In this document: piece by piece, positions 61,980 through 64,000 of the stretch
How positions within the stretch are numbered: position 1 is the stretch's first letter
Layout of the letters: each line of letters begins with the position of its first letter
Assembly (NCBI RefSeq): GCF_029285175.1
Contig: NZ_JABEDH010000001.1
Span: 558,001 to 622,000 of the forward strand
Length of the DNA: 64,000 nt
DNA from: Sulfitobacter sp. M05
GTDB taxonomy: Bacteria; Pseudomonadota; Alphaproteobacteria; Rhodobacterales; Rhodobacteraceae
Direction: 5' to 3'
Made by a program: the position numbers and the translations under genes
The notes under the pieces: generated by a model
Databases searched by the model: none
Seen by the model: only the letters and a program-made list of their open reading frames with translations
Told to the model about the DNA's origin: nothing

Positions 61980-62196
61980 TCCCGCGATGTACGAACGGTT
62001 CGACTGCGCGCCGGGTCTGAAGCTGGAGGCGCATGAGCGGTTAATGGCGATCCAGCAGGAAAACCTGAGCAGACGCATGGACCGGTTGGATGAAATGATG
62101 GAACGCATGGAGCGGCGGTTGTGGCTGACGGTTTATGGGGTGGTCGCACTGATGCTGGCGCAAGCGGTGCAGGGCGTCATGACAGTCGCGCCTTAG
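61972..62196 (+). CDS. GTA small membrane-type protein (ORFg3.5)
   Basis: The protein has 74 residues. A charged coiled-coil (ERLMAIQQENLSRRMDRLDEMMERME) leads to one hydrophobic helix (LWLTVYGVVALMLAQAVQ). A gene of this size lies between portal and protease in Rhodobacter GTA and is called g3.5; its role is not known. It overlaps the portal stop by eight bases; a later start at 61987 is possible. Confidence 0.75.
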   Translation: MGDPAMYERFDCAPGLKLEAHERLMAIQQENLSRRMDRLDEMMERMERRLWLTVYGVVALMLAQAVQGVMTVAP

Positions 62197-62222
62197 GGCA
62201 CTGAAATTAAACAGGAGTTGTC

Positions 62223-62852
62223 ATGGGATATGACGTAGGTGACTTCGGCTTTGGGCTGGAGAACGGGAAAGATATGTCTGGTGGCCTGCCGGATTTGGAA
62301 CGCAAGTTTGTGGCGTTTCAAGAGGTGAGTAAAGTGCAAGGCGGCACTGAGATCAGCGGCTATGCGAGCCTGTTTGGTGCGGTGGATCAGGGTGGCGATA
62401 TGGTTGTGGCCGGCGCTTATGAAACGTCGCTAAAGACCGTGGCGCAGGCGGGGCGCAGCATCAAAATGCTGTGGCAACATGATCCATCACAACCAATCGG
62501 TATTTGGGATGAAGTGCGCGAGGACAGCAAGGGGTTGTTCGTTAAGGGGCGCATTCTGGACAGTGTCGCCAAAGGACGCGAGGCGGCGGCGCTGGTGGCT
62601 GCGGGTGCAATTGACGGGTTGTCGATCGGCTATCGCACGGTGAAGGCGACAAAGAACACCAAGGGCCAGCGGCTCTTGTCGGAACTGGAGCTTTGGGAGG
62701 TGTCACTGGTGACCTTTCCGATGCTGCCCAGTGCGCGGGTATCAGCGAAAGGCGAGGTGATCGCCGTCGGTGACATGCTGCGTGATATGGCGGCGTCCTT
62801 TGAGGGGGCGCGGCAGAGGTTGGCGCAGCGGGAGCCAGCGCCGGAAATCTAG
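62223..62852 (+). CDS. GTA prohead protease (ORFg4)
   Basis: This 209-residue protein is of the HK97 prohead protease family. It has ISGYASLFGAVDQGGDMVVAGAY, the putative catalytic histidine in MLWQHDPSQPIG and serine in IDGLSIGYRTV, and ELWEVSLVTFPMLP. It cleaves the N-terminal scaffold part of the capsid protein during head maturation. CAGGAG precedes the start. Confidence 0.93.
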   Translation: MGYDVGDFGFGLENGKDMSGGLPDLERKFVAFQEVSKVQGGTEISGYASLFGAVDQGGDMVVAGAYETSLKTVAQAGRSIKMLWQHDPSQPIGIWDEVREDSKGLFVKGRILDSVAKGREAAALVAAGAIDGLSIGYRTVKATKNTKGQRLLSELELWEVSLVTFPMLPSARVSAKGEVIAVGDMLRDMAASFEGARQRLAQREPAPEI

Positions 62853-62939
62853 CCAAGGCGCGTTGTGTTGGTGGGCATCGTGAGATGCATCCACATCCGA
62901 CAGAAACACAAAGTGTCGCGGCAAACTCGGGAGTGACGG

Positions 62940-64000
62940 ATGAGCAAGACGGAACTGGGGCGGGTGTCCCCGGCTGAGGAAGTGCGCGCGGCAGTGACGG
63001 GATTTGTCACTGACTTCAAGGGCTTTCAGGCTGAAATCGAGACAAAAATTCAACAAACAGAAGAACGGATGACCATGCTGGATCGAAAAATGACACTGCC
63101 TGCGCGTACCCCCCTTGCGGGAGCGACAGAGACCGGAGCGCCGCATCAGAAAGCGTTTAGTACTTATCTGCGCAATGGTGATGATGATGGGCTGCGCGGG
63201 CTTGAGCTGGAAGGGAAATCCCTGTCGACGGCGGTGAATTCCGATGGCGGTTATCTGGTTGATCCGCAGACCAGTGCAACGGTGCAATCCGTGCTGAATG
63301 CAACTGCGTCGATCCGGGCGATTTCGAGCGTCGTGCAGGTCGAGGCGACATCCTATGACGTGCTGGTGGATCACACGGATGTAGGGGCTGGATGGGCGAC
63401 AGAGGCGGGACCACAGGCCGAGACAGACACGCCGCAGATTGACCGGATCACCATCGGCTTGCATGAATTGAGCGCCTTGCCCAAGGCATCGCAGCGGTTG
63501 CTGGATGACAGCGCGTTTGACATCGAGGGTTGGCTGGCCGGCCGGATTGCAGACAAGTTTGCCCGAGCTGAGGCGGGTGCCTTTGTGAACGGTGACGGGA
63601 TCGACAAGCCCATGGGGTTTCTGACCCATCCGGCGGTGGACAATGACGTCTGGACCTGGGGCAACCTTGGCTATGTGCCTTCTGAGGTTGACGCGGAGGT
63701 GACGGCGGAAGCAATTGTTGATCTGGTATATGCGCTGGGGGCGCAGTACCGCGCCAACGGTGCGTTTGTGATGAACTCCAAGGTGGCGGGGTTGGTGCGC
63801 AAGCTGACCGATGCAGATGGGCGGTTCTTGTGGTCTGACGGTTTGGCGGCGGGGGAACCTGCGCAGCTGATGGGCTATCCGGTGCTGGTGGCCGAGGACA
63901 TGCCGGATGCGGCCAGCAACAGTTTCTCGATTGCCTTTGGTGATTTCCGCGCTGGGTACACCGTGGCCGAACGCCCTGATCTGCGCATCCTGCGCGACCC
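62940..64000 (+). CDS. GTA major capsid protein (ORFg5), cut by the window end
   Basis: The first 353 codons are present and the gene runs off the right edge. Residues 1-60 form a helical scaffold domain (EEVRAAVTGFVTDFKGFQAEIE, EERMTMLDRKM), removed by the g4 protease. The HK97 fold follows: NSDGGYLVDPQTSATVQSVLN, VDHTDVGAGWATEAG, AFVNGDGIDKPMGFLTH and FVMNSKVAGLVRKL. It builds the GTA head. GGGAG lies ahead of the ATG at 62940. Confidence 0.94.
   Translation, partial: MSKTELGRVSPAEEVRAAVTGFVTDFKGFQAEIETKIQQTEERMTMLDRKMTLPARTPLAGATETGAPHQKAFSTYLRNGDDDGLRGLELEGKSLSTAVNSDGGYLVDPQTSATVQSVLNATASIRAISSVVQVEATSYDVLVDHTDVGAGWATEAGPQAETDTPQIDRITIGLHELSALPKASQRLLDDSAFDIEGWLAGRIADKFARAEAGAFVNGDGIDKPMGFLTHPAVDNDVWTWGNLGYVPSEVDAEVTAEAIVDLVYALGAQYRANGAFVMNSKVAGLVRKLTDADGRFLWSDGLAAGEPAQLMGYPVLVAEDMPDAASNSFSIAFGDFRAGYTVAERPDLRILRD

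Noticed and set aside
58990-64000. Ordinary prophage
   Set aside because: Gene order g1, g2, g3, g3.5, g4, g5 with no integrase, repressor or attachment site, and the typical Rhodobacterales gene sizes, fit a gene transfer agent cluster.

Overview
The window is a chromosomal segment of an alphaproteobacterium, most likely a member of the Roseobacter group (Rhodobacterales). The evidence is the ccoN / universal stress protein / fnrL arrangement, the choXWV choline transporter, a GapR (DUF2312) protein, the gene order NDUFA12-like / DUF2155 / aat / accC / accB, and a headful-type gene transfer agent (GTA) cluster that starts at 58.99 kb and runs off the right edge. Genes are packed in operons with many ATGA or GTGA overlaps. 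I see no insertion sequence, integrase, CRISPR array or rRNA. One tRNA (Thr, UGU) is present.

Layout. 0-2.1 kb: the start of ccoN (cbb3 oxidase), a tandem-domain universal stress protein and the oxygen regulator FnrL, with an FNR box between ccoN and the stress gene. 2.3-5.2 kb: choXWV with a large palindromic operator. 5.4-8.1 kb: tRNA-Thr, a sulfotransferase-like protein and an eroded-looking sugar kinase (DgoK family). 8.1-17.2 kb: a nine-gene operon that joins the kynurenine route of tryptophan breakdown (TDO, kynureninase) to CoA-dependent anthranilate degradation (2-aminobenzoate-CoA ligase, 2-aminobenzoyl-CoA monooxygenase/reductase, beta-oxidation-type enzymes, MarR regulator). 17.2-20.5 kb: znuB-znuC-zur facing znuA, which carries a very long His/Asp loop. 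20.9-23 kb: clpP-clpX. 23.2-28.9 kb: a Rid-family protein, a methyltransferase-GT61 fusion, the complex I accessory protein, DUF2155, aat and accCB.

28.9-35.8 kb: an acyl-CoA ligase and a LIV-type ABC uptake system. 36-40.8 kb: an ScfR-type regulator, a receiver-only response regulator and an SLC5-STAC-histidine kinase. 40.9-44.5 kb: an orphan FliM/FliN-like protein with LPD repeats, a DUF442 phosphatase-like protein, GapR and a secreted protein with two PilJ-like modules. 44.6-48.2 kb: trigger factor, then a gene-poor stretch, then rplI-rpsR-rpsF. 48.3-52.7 kb: a MATE exporter, a membrane protein, YceI, and a cytochrome b561-YceI fusion. 52.8-58.7 kb: the fatty acid block fabD, a ClpP-fold lipoprotein, fabG, acpP, a GNAT protein, fabF and mltG. 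58.7-64 kb: the GTA promoter region (a full CtrA site, a sigma70-like promoter and an early terminator), then g1 to g5.

No single locus is clearly a new defence or mobile system. The strongest leads are the tryptophan-to-anthraniloyl-CoA operon, the layered regulatory region ahead of the GTA, and unexplained RNA structures inside the GTA operon, between clpX and the Rid gene, and ahead of the PilJ-like gene.
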